Both the position numbers and the translations under genes were made by a program. The notes under the pieces were generated by a model, which made no database searches, was not told the origin of the DNA, and worked only from the letters and a program-made list of their open reading frames with translations. Shown here one piece after another: positions 43,122 through 51,275 of a stretch of DNA of 64,000 nt (its first letter is position 1; every line of letters begins with the position of its first letter). This DNA is from Dokdonia sinensis. Lineage in GTDB: Bacteria > Bacteroidota > Bacteroidia > Flavobacteriales > Flavobacteriaceae. The stretch is taken from assembly GCF_003688895.1 (NCBI RefSeq), contig NZ_REFV01000004.1, forward strand, positions 1 through 64,000. Reading direction: 5' to 3'.

Positions 43122-44228
43122 CTAATTTAACACTTTATCAAGCGGGATTTTGATGTTATTATCATCAAAAGAAACAATAAATGCAGAGGTATATCCTTTA
43201 GACTTTGCCTCGGCCAGTCGTTTTCTTATCGCATTATAATCATTTGTACTACCGCTATAATATTTATAAAGATTACCATCACGCACTCTTGAGATTTCTG
43301 GTAGTTTTTTAAAGTTATAAGATTTTGGCTCTAATTTTTTACTGCTAGCGGCGAGTTGCACTTTAAAAGTTACATTATTAAATATTTGCTTCTTCTCTAC
43401 AGCAACCGATTGTTCTTTAAAAGCCGTGGGTTCAAAAACAAAAACCTTGTCCTTATAGCTTCTAACCGACTTTGCAATAGCGCCAGCAATTTCTTGCTGG
43501 CCCTTTTTTGAAGCCAAATATTTTCCTTCTGTCACATTTGTTATAAAACCAGTTTCAATAAGAATGCTTGGCATTGTCGTTTGGTGCAGTACGACAAACC
43601 CTGCTTGTTTTACACTACGGTTCTTCCGGCCAAGATCTTTTGTAAAGTTGTCTTGCACCATTGATGCAATAAGAATGCTTTGATCTAAAAACTCTTCTTG
43701 CATTAAGTTGAGGCCTATAATTGATTCAGGAGAATTGATATTGTAATCTGCATAAGCGACCTCGTAGTCTTCTTCCATAAAAATTACGGAATTCTCTGCT
43801 TTTGCAACACGCAGATTCTCTTCGTTTGCGTGAAGTCCCAGTACATAAGTCTCCGTTCCATAAGCTTGGGTGTTATGTGCATTACAATGTATGGATATAA
43901 ATAGGTCAGCTTTCTCGCGATTTGCAATAGCTCCACGCTCTCTTAGTTTTATGAAAACGTCTGTTTTACGCGTATAAACTACGTCGATGTCCGTATTTTT
44001 TTCTAGTTGCTCCCCAAGAGCTAGTGCAATTTTTAGCGCAATATCACTTTCTTTGAAACCTGCCTTAGAAGGCTTTCCAGGATCATCTCCTCCGTGACCT
44101 GCATCGATAACGACCTTAAATTTCTTAGATGATGGTTGTTGTGAGTACGCTTTCGCGAAAGCGGAAAAAACAACAAGCAACGTTAAAATAATATTAAATG
44201 TAATTCTAGAACGCATCCTTTTATTCAA
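43122..44228 (-). CDS. N-acetylmuramoyl-L-alanine amidase (Amidase_3)
   Basis: A zinc amidase that cuts the bond between MurNAc and L-Ala in peptidoglycan, needed for cell separation. The signal peptide (VVFSAFAKAYSQ) includes an exact copy of the iterated palindrome. The catalytic domain (about 38-260) has VVIDAGHGGDDPG (zinc His), GFKESD (zinc Glu), FISIHCNAH (zinc His) and SILIETGFITN (catalytic Glu). The C-terminal 100 residues end in a SPOR-like repeat (KVQLAASSKKLEPKSYNF, AKSKGYTSAFIVSF) that would direct it to the division site. It is divergent from lptD. Confidence 0.92.
   Translation of the reverse strand: MNKRMRSRITFNIILTLLVVFSAFAKAYSQQPSSKKFKVVIDAGHGGDDPGKPSKAGFKESDIALKIALALGEQLEKNTDIDVVYTRKTDVFIKLRERGAIANREKADLFISIHCNAHNTQAYGTETYVLGLHANEENLRVAKAENSVIFMEEDYEVAYADYNINSPESIIGLNLMQEEFLDQSILIASMVQDNFTKDLGRKNRSVKQAGFVVLHQTTMPSILIETGFITNVTEGKYLASKKGQQEIAGAIAKSVRSYKDKVFVFEPTAFKEQSVAVEKKQIFNNVTFKVQLAASSKKLEPKSYNFKKLPEISRVRDGNLYKYYSGSTNDYNAIRKRLAEAKSKGYTSAFIVSFDDNNIKIPLDKVLN
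44149..44162. repeat. Iterated palindrome in a signal-peptide coding region
   Basis: An exact GCTTTCGCGAAAGC, read on the minus strand as AFAKA in the signal peptide of the amidase. Confidence 0.95.
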
Positions 44229-44348
44229 AATTTAATCTTTTACACGTTAGTGACTGTGATATACAACCTTGTCTATGTCTTAACGCACATCGCTGCACGC
44301 TTATTTTAAATTGTACTTCCTTGCGGGAATCGTCCCGAAAAAAAGGTG

Positions 44349-44356
44349 TAATTTTG
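44349..44356 (+). promoter_or_regulatory. -7 promoter box of lptD
   Basis: TAATTTTG matches TAnnTTTG exactly. It would place the transcript start near 44363, downstream of the first in-frame ATG (44311), and so supports the TTG start of lptD at 44401. A short CGGGA/TCCCG hairpin repeat lies just upstream at 44325-44337. Confidence 0.55.
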
Positions 44357-44400
44357 GCACTTTAATTGCGGCTACTGGCACAAAAATAGGATTAATCGCA

Positions 44401-47118
44401 TTGCAAACAAAAATCGCAAATTTCTTGCTGCTTTCAGGCTTTATGCTCTGCTCATTTTTGGGCTATAGTCAAGACCTTCCACCCAAAGACAATGCCAGAA
44501 AAGTTCCTGCGCGCGACACGACTCTCATAACTACCGCTGCCGAAGGTTTTGAAATTAAAGAAATCATACAAGACACCGTAAAATCTGATACTGTACGTGT
44601 TAATAAAAAGGAAACCCTTACAGATAAAGTACGATATAAAGCGACCGATTACGAGCGTATCTCGCAACGCTTAAAACAAATTATCCTGTACAATGAGGCA
44701 GAAGTAATTTACGGTGATATGAAAATAAACGCTGGAGAAATCATATTAAATTACGAGAAGAACACCGTATTTGCAAAAGGGATTAAAGACAGCGCTGGGG
44801 TTTATACCCAAATACCAGTTTTTATTCAAGGTGGGAACGAAGTAGTACCTGACTCTATTGCCTTTAACTTTGACACGCAGCAAGCACTTATTTATGGCTC
44901 GCGTGTAGAAGATCAAGCCACAGGCTTTAATATTAAAAACGAAGTTAGTAAGCGCGTAAACGACTCTGTGGTATTTATGCGTAATGTAAAATTTACTACT
45001 TCTGAAGATATTGATAACCCCGAATATTATTTTTATGCGAGAAAGGTAAAGTTTGTTCCTGGGGAAAAGCTTGTTACGGGCCTTACCAATATGTACATTG
45101 CAGATGTCCCTACTCCCATAGGACTACCCTTCGCATTTTTTCCGATGGATAAGCAACAAAGTGTTTCAGGTTTTGTTCTTCCATCACCAGGAGAAACGAG
45201 ACAAAGAGGATATTTTCTTCAAAACGGTGGATACTATTTTGCCCTGAGCGACTATTATAATTTGCTCGTGGTAGGGGATTATTATACAAATGGCAGCTAC
45301 GGTCTCCGAGCTTCTTCGGAATATAAACTAAGATATAAATTTAGTGGCCGACTTAATTTTAGCTACGAACGTATACTGAATAGTGAGCGCGGACTTCCAG
45401 ATTTTACCGAAACAAATACCTATAATATACGCTGGAATCACAGCCAAGATACTAAGTCAAGTCCAAATAGTAGATTCTCGGCCTCTGTTAACTTAGGAAG
45501 TTCTGATTTTTACCAGCAATCTATAAACCAGAGCAATACAGGTAATTTCTTGAATAACAACTTTAGCTCTTCAGTTTCGTATAGTAAAACTTTTACTGGA
45601 AAAGTTCCTGTAAATTTAACCTTAGCAGCTACACATTCTCAGAATTCGAGAACCCAAGAAATAAATATGACCCTTCCTACGGCGCAAGTAAACGTAGACC
45701 GTATCTTTCCTCTAGCGCCCAAATCAGGGAGCAAAAAGGGAGCCATTCAGAACATTAATTTTAGTTACTCTGCTCGAGGAGAAAATAGGTTTAACACTAC
45801 AGACAGTCTGTTCTTTACTCCGGAAATGTTTAGGGATGGGCAGATGGGTGTTCAGCATAGCGTTCCTATTTCTACAAATTTTAAAATAGCAAAATATATT
45901 AGTACCAGCGTTGGAGGTAGTTATACTGAGAATTGGCTTTTTAAAACTATTGATCAATCTTTTGACGAAGAAGAACAAGTTGTGCTAAGAGACACAATAA
46001 GGGGTTTTGACTCTTATAGAACCTATAATGGAGGAATAAGCTTTGGAACAACGGTTTACGGGCAGTTTAATATGCGCAAACTCGGCGGGAGACTACAAGA
46101 AATTCGCCACGTTATGCGCCCTTCTTTGAGTTACAGCTATACTCCTGCTTTTGACCAATTTTATGATAGCTACACAAGAACTGACCCCACAACCAATGTG
46201 ACTGAAGAGGTAGAGTTCTCCAGATTCCAAGGTGGCTTATATGGTGCCCCTGGAAACAGGGTGGCCAGCTCTTTATCATTTAGCCTAAGTAATATTATAG
46301 AGGCCAAAGTTATTTCAAAAGATACAACAGCCACAGAACCCAAAAAAATATCATTACTCAAAAACTTGAACCTTGGAACGAGTTATAATTTTGCAGCAGA
46401 CAGCCTAAAACTCTCCCCTATTCGTGTAAATGGCACACTACCCATTATAGAAGGCAAGCTAAATATAAACTTTAGTGCTGGGCTTGATGTTTATGCTCTT
46501 AATAATGCAAACCAGCGTATTAACACCCTCAATATCGATAACGGTGGCAGTCTTTTTAGGCTTACAGGCGCAAGTGCAAACTTCGGGTATTCGTTTTCGA
46601 ACAAAGATTTTGATGGCTCTAAGGATGTGGAGCCAGACCGCAGGGACAACTCGCAATTTGCTGCTGGAGGTAGACCGGACGACCTTTTTGGGGAAGGAAT
46701 TGATATTACAGGTAATAGTCTTTTAGATGATGAACCATTAGATGACGAAGACCGAGAGGAACAGGAAGTAAAATTTTATAATTTTGAAATACCTTGGAAT
46801 CTTAGACTTTCTTATCAGATCAACTACTCCAATAACAGGAGAGAGGATGAGATTTCTGTTCATACTCTCAATTTTAGCGGAGACGTAGAACTAGGAAAAC
46901 GGTGGTCTATAAGAGCGTCATCTGGTTATGATATCAAGAATCCAGGATTTACTTATACATCTTTAGGATTTGCAAGAGATCTTGAAAGTTGGAAATTAGA
47001 CTTTAATTGGGTCCCTTTCAGCGCGAGGTCATCTTGGTACTTCTTTATTGGGATTAAGAAAAGTATTCTAAGTGACATTAAGTATGACAAACGCCGTGCT
47101 CCGGACGAGCGTTTATAG
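44401..47118 (+). CDS. lptD: LPS-assembly outer membrane protein LptD
   Basis: A beta-barrel protein that inserts lipopolysaccharide into the outer leaflet. TTG 44401 gives a proper signal peptide (LQTKIANFLLLSGFMLCSFL, cleaved before SQD); the open frame extends to 44311 without one. An OstA-like N-terminal domain covers roughly 70-190 (LNYEKNTVFAKG, VPDSIAFNFDTQQALIYGSRV). The barrel follows, with repeated amphipathic strands ending in aromatic residues. The insert at about 760-800 is Asp/Glu-rich. About 905 residues is the usual size in Bacteroidota, larger than E. coli LptD. It is divergent from the amidase, the common order in flavobacteria. Confidence 0.9.
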   Translation: MQTKIANFLLLSGFMLCSFLGYSQDLPPKDNARKVPARDTTLITTAAEGFEIKEIIQDTVKSDTVRVNKKETLTDKVRYKATDYERISQRLKQIILYNEAEVIYGDMKINAGEIILNYEKNTVFAKGIKDSAGVYTQIPVFIQGGNEVVPDSIAFNFDTQQALIYGSRVEDQATGFNIKNEVSKRVNDSVVFMRNVKFTTSEDIDNPEYYFYARKVKFVPGEKLVTGLTNMYIADVPTPIGLPFAFFPMDKQQSVSGFVLPSPGETRQRGYFLQNGGYYFALSDYYNLLVVGDYYTNGSYGLRASSEYKLRYKFSGRLNFSYERILNSERGLPDFTETNTYNIRWNHSQDTKSSPNSRFSASVNLGSSDFYQQSINQSNTGNFLNNNFSSSVSYSKTFTGKVPVNLTLAATHSQNSRTQEINMTLPTAQVNVDRIFPLAPKSGSKKGAIQNINFSYSARGENRFNTTDSLFFTPEMFRDGQMGVQHSVPISTNFKIAKYISTSVGGSYTENWLFKTIDQSFDEEEQVVLRDTIRGFDSYRTYNGGISFGTTVYGQFNMRKLGGRLQEIRHVMRPSLSYSYTPAFDQFYDSYTRTDPTTNVTEEVEFSRFQGGLYGAPGNRVASSLSFSLSNIIEAKVISKDTTATEPKKISLLKNLNLGTSYNFAADSLKLSPIRVNGTLPIIEGKLNINFSAGLDVYALNNANQRINTLNIDNGGSLFRLTGASANFGYSFSNKDFDGSKDVEPDRRDNSQFAAGGRPDDLFGEGIDITGNSLLDDEPLDDEDREEQEVKFYNFEIPWNLRLSYQINYSNNRREDEISVHTLNFSGDVELGKRWSIRASSGYDIKNPGFTYTSLGFARDLESWKLDFNWVPFSARSSWYFFIGIKKSILSDIKYDKRRAPDERL

Positions 47119-47133
47119 TAATAAAGAAAACTA

Positions 47134-47637
47134 CTACTCGTCTTTTACTTTGGGATAAATTAAACTTTGTTTGGTTTCAAAAGAGATGCTGTCCCCCTCT
47201 CCTATTTCATATCCTATAAACAATTCCCCCCAACGTTCTCCGTCAGAGAAATCTGCTATAATCCACTTGTGGTTTAAGACTTGAACTTTATTTATTCTGA
47301 AAGGAGCTCGAAGGCCTTCAAAGGGGATGAGGTCATTCCCTTCTTTTGTATTTCTAGTGTATATTGCATCTTCTATTTTTGGAATGATAGTGTCTATTAC
47401 GTAGCCGTCATTTTCAAAATAAGCGTAGGCATTTTCATTCCCTTTTACAGTAAAATACTCTGCGTCAAAAAGAGCATCTTTTGTCGTTTGCGTTTGGGCT
47501 TCGGCAGCCTGAACTTGTGCTTCTAATCGTGATATTCTTTTTTCTTGATTCTCATAAACTTTTACGTTGTTTACGTATTGAAAAACAATCCACAAGGCGG
47601 CAAAAAGAAATAGGTACAAAAATATGTTACGTCTCAT
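47134..47637 (-). CDS. Single-pass membrane protein with coiled coil, unknown function
   Basis: A 167-residue protein with one N-terminal membrane helix (IFLYLFLFAALWIVFQYV). A short coiled coil follows (ENQEKRISRLEAQVQAAEAQ), then a globular periplasmic domain of about 110 residues (YFENDGYVIDTIIPKIEDA, HKWIIADFSDGERWGELFIGYE). No known domain was recognised. It overlaps the MBL hydrolase stop by 11 bp and is co-transcribed with it. It is convergent with lptD, with only 15 bp between stops and no clear terminator. Confidence 0.72.
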   Translation of the reverse strand: MRRNIFLYLFLFAALWIVFQYVNNVKVYENQEKRISRLEAQVQAAEAQTQTTKDALFDAEYFTVKGNENAYAYFENDGYVIDTIIPKIEDAIYTRNTKEGNDLIPFEGLRAPFRINKVQVLNHKWIIADFSDGERWGELFIGYEIGEGDSISFETKQSLIYPKVKDE

Positions 47638-48427
47638 CTGTTGTAAGTGTTAAGCCATCATAGGCAAGGTATACGTTTTCTGGAAGTTGTTTTTCAACTT
47701 CTGCGTGAAAGCCCATAATATGGCTTATGTGGGTAAAATATGTCCGTTTAGGTTTTATGAGCGATACAAGTTCCAGCGCCTCTTCTACATTGAGATGCGT
47801 AGGATGTTCCTCATAACGCAGCGCGTTGATCACGAGTATATCGAGACCTTTTAATTTTTCAATTTCGGCTGGAGCTATAGTTTTAACATCTGTGAGATAT
47901 GCGATCTGGTCAAAACGATATCCAAAAACCTGCAATTTACCGTGAAAAACTTCAATGGGCACGACTTCTACACCACTCAGTTTTAGAGAAATATTATTTC
48001 GAACTTCGATAGCTTTAACGCTGGGAGCGCCAGGGTATCGATTTTCGGTAGTAAATATGTAGTCAAATCTTTCTCTTAACGTCTTCAGCACTCTTTGATG
48101 TGCATAAAAAGGCATATCGCCTTGCCTGAAGACGAATGGCCTAATATCATCTAGTCCAGCAACATGATCTGCGTGTTCATGGGTAAATAGGATACCGTTC
48201 AACACAGGAAGTGGCTGTGGGGGATTACGCTTTCGCGAAAGCGTACGCAACATCTGTTCCCTAAAATCAGGACCGCAATCTATTACATAATTATTATTCT
48301 TCCATTGTATAAGAACGGAGACCCGCAACCTCTTGTCACGAGGGTCATCACTATGACAAACAGGGTGATTACTCCCTATGACAGGGATTCCTTGCGATGT
48401 TCCGGTTCCTAAAAAAGTGATTTTCAC
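47627..48427 (-). CDS. MBL-fold metallo-hydrolase (PhnP/RNase Z-like)
   Basis: A metallo-beta-lactamase-fold hydrolase close to PhnP-type phosphodiesterases. Motifs are FLGTGTSQGIPVIGS at the start, the metal site FTHEHADHVAGLDDIRPF, LTDVKTIAP and YFTHISHIMGFH. The probable start is the GTG at 48427 (KITFLGTGTSQGIP). A promoter at 48444-48473 lies downstream of the more distal start at 48472, so that start would not be in the transcript. It is 266 residues long and cytosolic. The substrate, probably a cyclic or nucleotide phosphodiester, is unknown. The gene contains an exact full copy of the iterated palindrome. Confidence 0.87.
   Translation of the reverse strand: MKITFLGTGTSQGIPVIGSNHPVCHSDDPRDKRLRVSVLIQWKNNNYVIDCGPDFREQMLRTLSRKRNPPQPLPVLNGILFTHEHADHVAGLDDIRPFVFRQGDMPFYAHQRVLKTLRERFDYIFTTENRYPGAPSVKAIEVRNNISLKLSGVEVVPIEVFHGKLQVFGYRFDQIAYLTDVKTIAPAEIEKLKGLDILVINALRYEEHPTHLNVEEALELVSLIKPKRTYFTHISHIMGFHAEVEKQLPENVYLAYDGLTLTTDET
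48226..48245. repeat. Iterated palindrome, full 20-bp form, intragenic
   Basis: An exact TACGCTTTCGCGAAAGCGTA within the MBL hydrolase gene, read as TLSRKRN rather than AFAKA, so it is not tied to one reading frame. Confidence 0.95.
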
Positions 48428-48443
48428 AGCTGTAACTTTATCA

Positions 48444-48473
48444 CAAAAGTAACAGTTTAATTTTTTGTTCAAG
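48444..48473 (-). promoter_or_regulatory. Promoter of the MBL hydrolase gene
   Basis: On the minus strand CTTG, an 18-bp spacer and TACTTTTG (48451-48444) match the Bacteroidota promoter. The start site would be about 10 nt before the GTG at 48427. Confidence 0.65.
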
Positions 48474-48493
48474 GGCTGTATTCCCTATCTTTG
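48464..48493 (+). promoter_or_regulatory. Promoter of the gene at 48526
   Basis: TTTG (48464-48467), an 18-bp spacer and TATCTTTG (48486-48493) form an almost ideal Bacteroidota promoter. The leader would be about 26 nt. Its -33 element overlaps the divergent promoter at 48444-48473. Confidence 0.75.
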
Positions 48494-48525
48494 AGATAGC
48501 ATTTTTTAACAACTAAAACAGCGCT

Positions 48526-49983
48526 ATGGCTATTGCAATTCTTGGCGACAAGGACTTTGAAAAAGTTCCTTCCATAAAAAACAAAGTACTACGAGTAAAT
48601 CTTAATGAAAACATCTACGGCACTTTTGCCGAGATAGGCGCAGGCCAAGAAACGGTGCGTCATTTTTTTAGGGCAGGTGGAGCTAGTGGTACAATAGCAA
48701 AGGCGATGAGTGCCTACGACAAGGACTTTTCTGATGCGATTTATGGTATAGAGACAGACGGACGTTATGTTACTGAGGCCCGACTTAAAAAGATGCTTAC
48801 GCACGAGATGCAACTCATAGAAGATCGTATCTCTCGCTACAAACAACCTAATAAAATTTTCTTTACGTATGCAAATACGGTGGCTACTATTGATTTTGCA
48901 AAAAAATACAAAGGTCACGGTTGGGTGGGTATAAAATTTCAAATATCACCAGAGGGTGAGTTTAACGAGATTATATTGCATGTCCGTTTTCACGAGAACG
49001 ATGCGCGTTTACAACAGCTCACTTTAGGAACATTAGGAGTAAATCTTATTTACGGTGCTTTTTACAAACACGATAATCCTAAAAAATTACTCAAGTATCT
49101 TTATGACCATATCGATAAAGATCAAATTGAGATAGACACCATTAATTTTTCTGGACCACAGTTTGAAAATGTGGACAATAGACTTATGAGTCTTCAATTA
49201 GTAAAGAACGGCATGACTGAAGCGGTAATGTTTGACCCTTCTGGAAACAATGTCCTTCCAGCCGCACTACTTTACAAGAAAAATGTTCTGGCATTGCGCG
49301 GGAGTTTCCGCCCCGTAACAAGGGTAAATATGGATATGTACGAGAAGTCTCTTGCAATGTTCCTAGATGCAAACCGTGTAAATAAAAATAAAACTGAAGT
49401 CATTTTTGAAATCACGCTTTCTAACCTTCGTGCCGAAGGTGAGATAGACGAAGAAGATTTTATGGGACGTGCCCAACTGCTGTGCGCACTAGGACAGACG
49501 GTTATGATCTCCAACTTTAAAGAATATTATAAACTCGTAGAGTATTTCTCAAACTTTACAAAAGAAAGGATGGGGCTCACCATGGGAGTAAACAACCTAG
49601 TGGATGTTTTTGATACCTCCTACTATCGTCACCTTAGTGGCGGTATATTGGAAGCCTTTGGAAAATTGTTCTTTAAGGACTTAAAAGTGTATCTCTACCC
49701 GATGAAAGATCCAGAAACGGGAGAAGTTACGACTAGCGAAAACTTAAAAGTACATCCACGTATGAAAGAGCTTTATAAGTTCTTTAAATACAATGGCAAG
49801 GTTGTAGATATTGAAAATCCTGATGAAGATATCTCTAATGTTTTCTCACGAGAGGTTCTACGTATGATTTCAGATGGAGAAACGGGCTGGGAAGGTATGC
49901 TACCGGAGGGTAGTGCAGAGCTTATTAAATCTCGTAACCTCTTTGGTTTTGATAACACCACAGTTCTAGAAGAGAAGCAATGA
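48526..49983 (+). CDS. Conserved cytosolic protein, unknown function
   Basis: A 485-residue soluble protein conserved in Bacteroidota and sometimes labelled a TonB-dependent receptor. There is no signal peptide, plug or barrel pattern, so that label is not supported. Strongly patterned segments include AEIGAGQETVRHFFRAGGASGTIAKAMSAYD, FTYANTVATIDFAKKYKGHGWVG, PAALLYKKNVLALRGSFRPV and YRHLSGGILEAFGKLFFKDLKVYLYPM. It may be an enzyme, with AEIGAGQET like a nucleotide- or SAM-binding turn; that is a guess. The promoter is strong, and it overlaps the next gene by 4 bp. Confidence 0.82.
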   Translation: MAIAILGDKDFEKVPSIKNKVLRVNLNENIYGTFAEIGAGQETVRHFFRAGGASGTIAKAMSAYDKDFSDAIYGIETDGRYVTEARLKKMLTHEMQLIEDRISRYKQPNKIFFTYANTVATIDFAKKYKGHGWVGIKFQISPEGEFNEIILHVRFHENDARLQQLTLGTLGVNLIYGAFYKHDNPKKLLKYLYDHIDKDQIEIDTINFSGPQFENVDNRLMSLQLVKNGMTEAVMFDPSGNNVLPAALLYKKNVLALRGSFRPVTRVNMDMYEKSLAMFLDANRVNKNKTEVIFEITLSNLRAEGEIDEEDFMGRAQLLCALGQTVMISNFKEYYKLVEYFSNFTKERMGLTMGVNNLVDVFDTSYYRHLSGGILEAFGKLFFKDLKVYLYPMKDPETGEVTTSENLKVHPRMKELYKFFKYNGKVVDIENPDEDISNVFSREVLRMISDGETGWEGMLPEGSAELIKSRNLFGFDNTTVLEEKQ

Positions 49984-50420
49984 TGCAAAAACTTTTGAAA
50001 TTCTTTGTAATCGCTCTGGTAATGTTAATCACTTTTGCCTGTGGCGAGAAGTCTACAACAAATGTAGGAAGTACAGAGCTTCAGACTTATAATTTAACTG
50101 CAATGAGTTCTGGACAAATCGTGGGTGACACAAATAACGCTCTGGAATGGGAAGAAGCCTATATGCTCGGAGAAGACTTTAGCTTTGAGAAAGTGCGTGT
50201 ACGCGATGGCGAGACCATCACTGCTTCTGGAAATTACGAGCGCAAAGCAATGGACGATGGAGAATATCTCATTTTAAATTACGAGAAAGCACATCCGTTA
50301 ATAGGTAATTGTTCTGGGGATTATACAGAAACATTGCGTATCGTAGATGAAACTAAACTACAAGGTACTTGGATTGCTTGTGATGGCCCTGCTTTAACAT
50401 ATACCTTAAAGGTCAATTAA
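49980..50420 (+). CDS. Small lipoprotein, unknown function
   Basis: A 146-residue lipoprotein translated from an ATGA overlap with the upstream gene. The lipobox is LITFAC (Cys near residue 21), followed by GEKSTTNVGST. The mature part resembles a small beta-barrel (lipocalin-like length): FSFEKVRVRDGETITASGNYE, then LQGTWIACDGPALTYTLKV, with three cysteines after the lipid-bearing one. It likely shares its role with the upstream conserved protein, with which it forms a two-gene operon that ends in a very strong terminator. No family was recognised. Confidence 0.75.
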   Translation: MMQKLLKFFVIALVMLITFACGEKSTTNVGSTELQTYNLTAMSSGQIVGDTNNALEWEEAYMLGEDFSFEKVRVRDGETITASGNYERKAMDDGEYLILNYEKAHPLIGNCSGDYTETLRIVDETKLQGTWIACDGPALTYTLKVN

Positions 50421-50443
50421 GTGAAGAGTAAAACTTAAATATT

Positions 50444-50483
50444 AAAAATAAGGGCGGTTCAAATTTGAACCGCCCTTATTTTT
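50444..50483. terminator. Perfect 40-bp palindromic bidirectional terminator
   Basis: The two 20-bp halves (starting AAAAATAAGGGCGGTTC) are exact reverse complements without a loop. It lies between convergent genes and gives a GC-rich stem flanked by A and T runs in both directions. Confidence 0.92.
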
Positions 50484-50505
50484 GTTATAATGTGCAACAG
50501 GAATA

Positions 50506-50958
50506 TCAACCCAATAGTTGCGCTGCGTGATCTTTAGTTTTTACTTTATCAATGACCTCTGTAACGACTCCTTCACCATTTACTTTAAAAGTTTTACGAT
50601 GAATCCCATCATACTCCTTTCCCATAAATTTTTTATTACCCCAAACACCAAAGGCATTTATTACCGAGTGATCCTCATCTGCCAGTAACTGGAAAGGGAA
50701 ATCATACTTGGTCGCAAAGTTCTTTTGACGCTTTTCAGAATCTGCACTCACTCCCAAAAGTGTATATCCTGCTTCCTGTAGTTCTTTATAATTGTCCCTA
50801 AGATTACAAGCTTCTGCCGTACAACCCGGTGTCGAGGCCTTTGGATAAAAGAAAACGATCAAATCCTTTCCTTTAAAATCAGACAAAGACACCTTATTTC
50901 CGTCTTGGTCAGTGGTTGTAAAATCTGGCACCTTGTCTCCTACTTTAAGTGTATTCAT
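50506..50958 (-). CDS. bcp: Thioredoxin-dependent thiol peroxidase (BCP/PrxQ)
   Basis: An atypical 2-Cys peroxiredoxin of the BCP/PrxQ group that reduces hydroperoxides in the cytoplasm. The peroxidatic and resolving cysteines are in ASTPGCTAEACNLRD (five residues apart, the PrxQ helix-type arrangement). FFYPKAS, GVSADSEKRQKNF and FPFQLLADEDHSV complete the fold. ATG 50958 (MNTLKVGDKVPDF) gives the normal 150 residues; the frame is open to 51000. It stands alone. Confidence 0.93.
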   Translation of the reverse strand: MNTLKVGDKVPDFTTTDQDGNKVSLSDFKGKDLIVFFYPKASTPGCTAEACNLRDNYKELQEAGYTLLGVSADSEKRQKNFATKYDFPFQLLADEDHSVINAFGVWGNKKFMGKEYDGIHRKTFKVNGEGVVTEVIDKVKTKDHAAQLLG

Positions 50959-51275
50959 AATTTTATTTGAATTTACGCGAAGGCAGAAATATCGGTCCAC
51001 CCCACACGGTTATTAATATGTTACTAATTTATACGCTTTTCCTCTTACGTTGAAGCTTTTGCAGACAATTACGAAACCAGAAATCTCACCCGTGCTTCCC
51101 GATTTTAAAAGATATTTCTAGTCGTATTCATAGTTCAAATCGCAACTAATCGCGATGAAATCTCCCTCCACTATTCGCTATTCCTAATACTGCTTCTTAT
51201 CTTTACATTATACGCTTTCGCGAAATTTACTCTGAATTCATTTCACGAGCGTAACCATTATAAAAATACTGATTA
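50959..51275. other. Intergenic region with half-decayed palindrome
   Basis: A 317-bp spacer between bcp and nth. It contains TACGCTTTCGCGAAA at 51211-51225, that is, 15 of 20 bases of the iterated palindrome with a lost right end. A TATCTTTA near 51200 is a possible -7 box for nth. No gene was seen. Confidence 0.5.

Noticed and set aside
44311-44400. Upstream extension of lptD from ATG 44311
   Set aside because: It would precede the TAATTTTG promoter box and destroy the signal peptide; the TTG at 44401 fits better.
48526-49983. TonB-dependent receptor label for the conserved 485-residue protein
   Set aside because: No signal peptide, TonB box, plug or barrel strands; the protein looks soluble.
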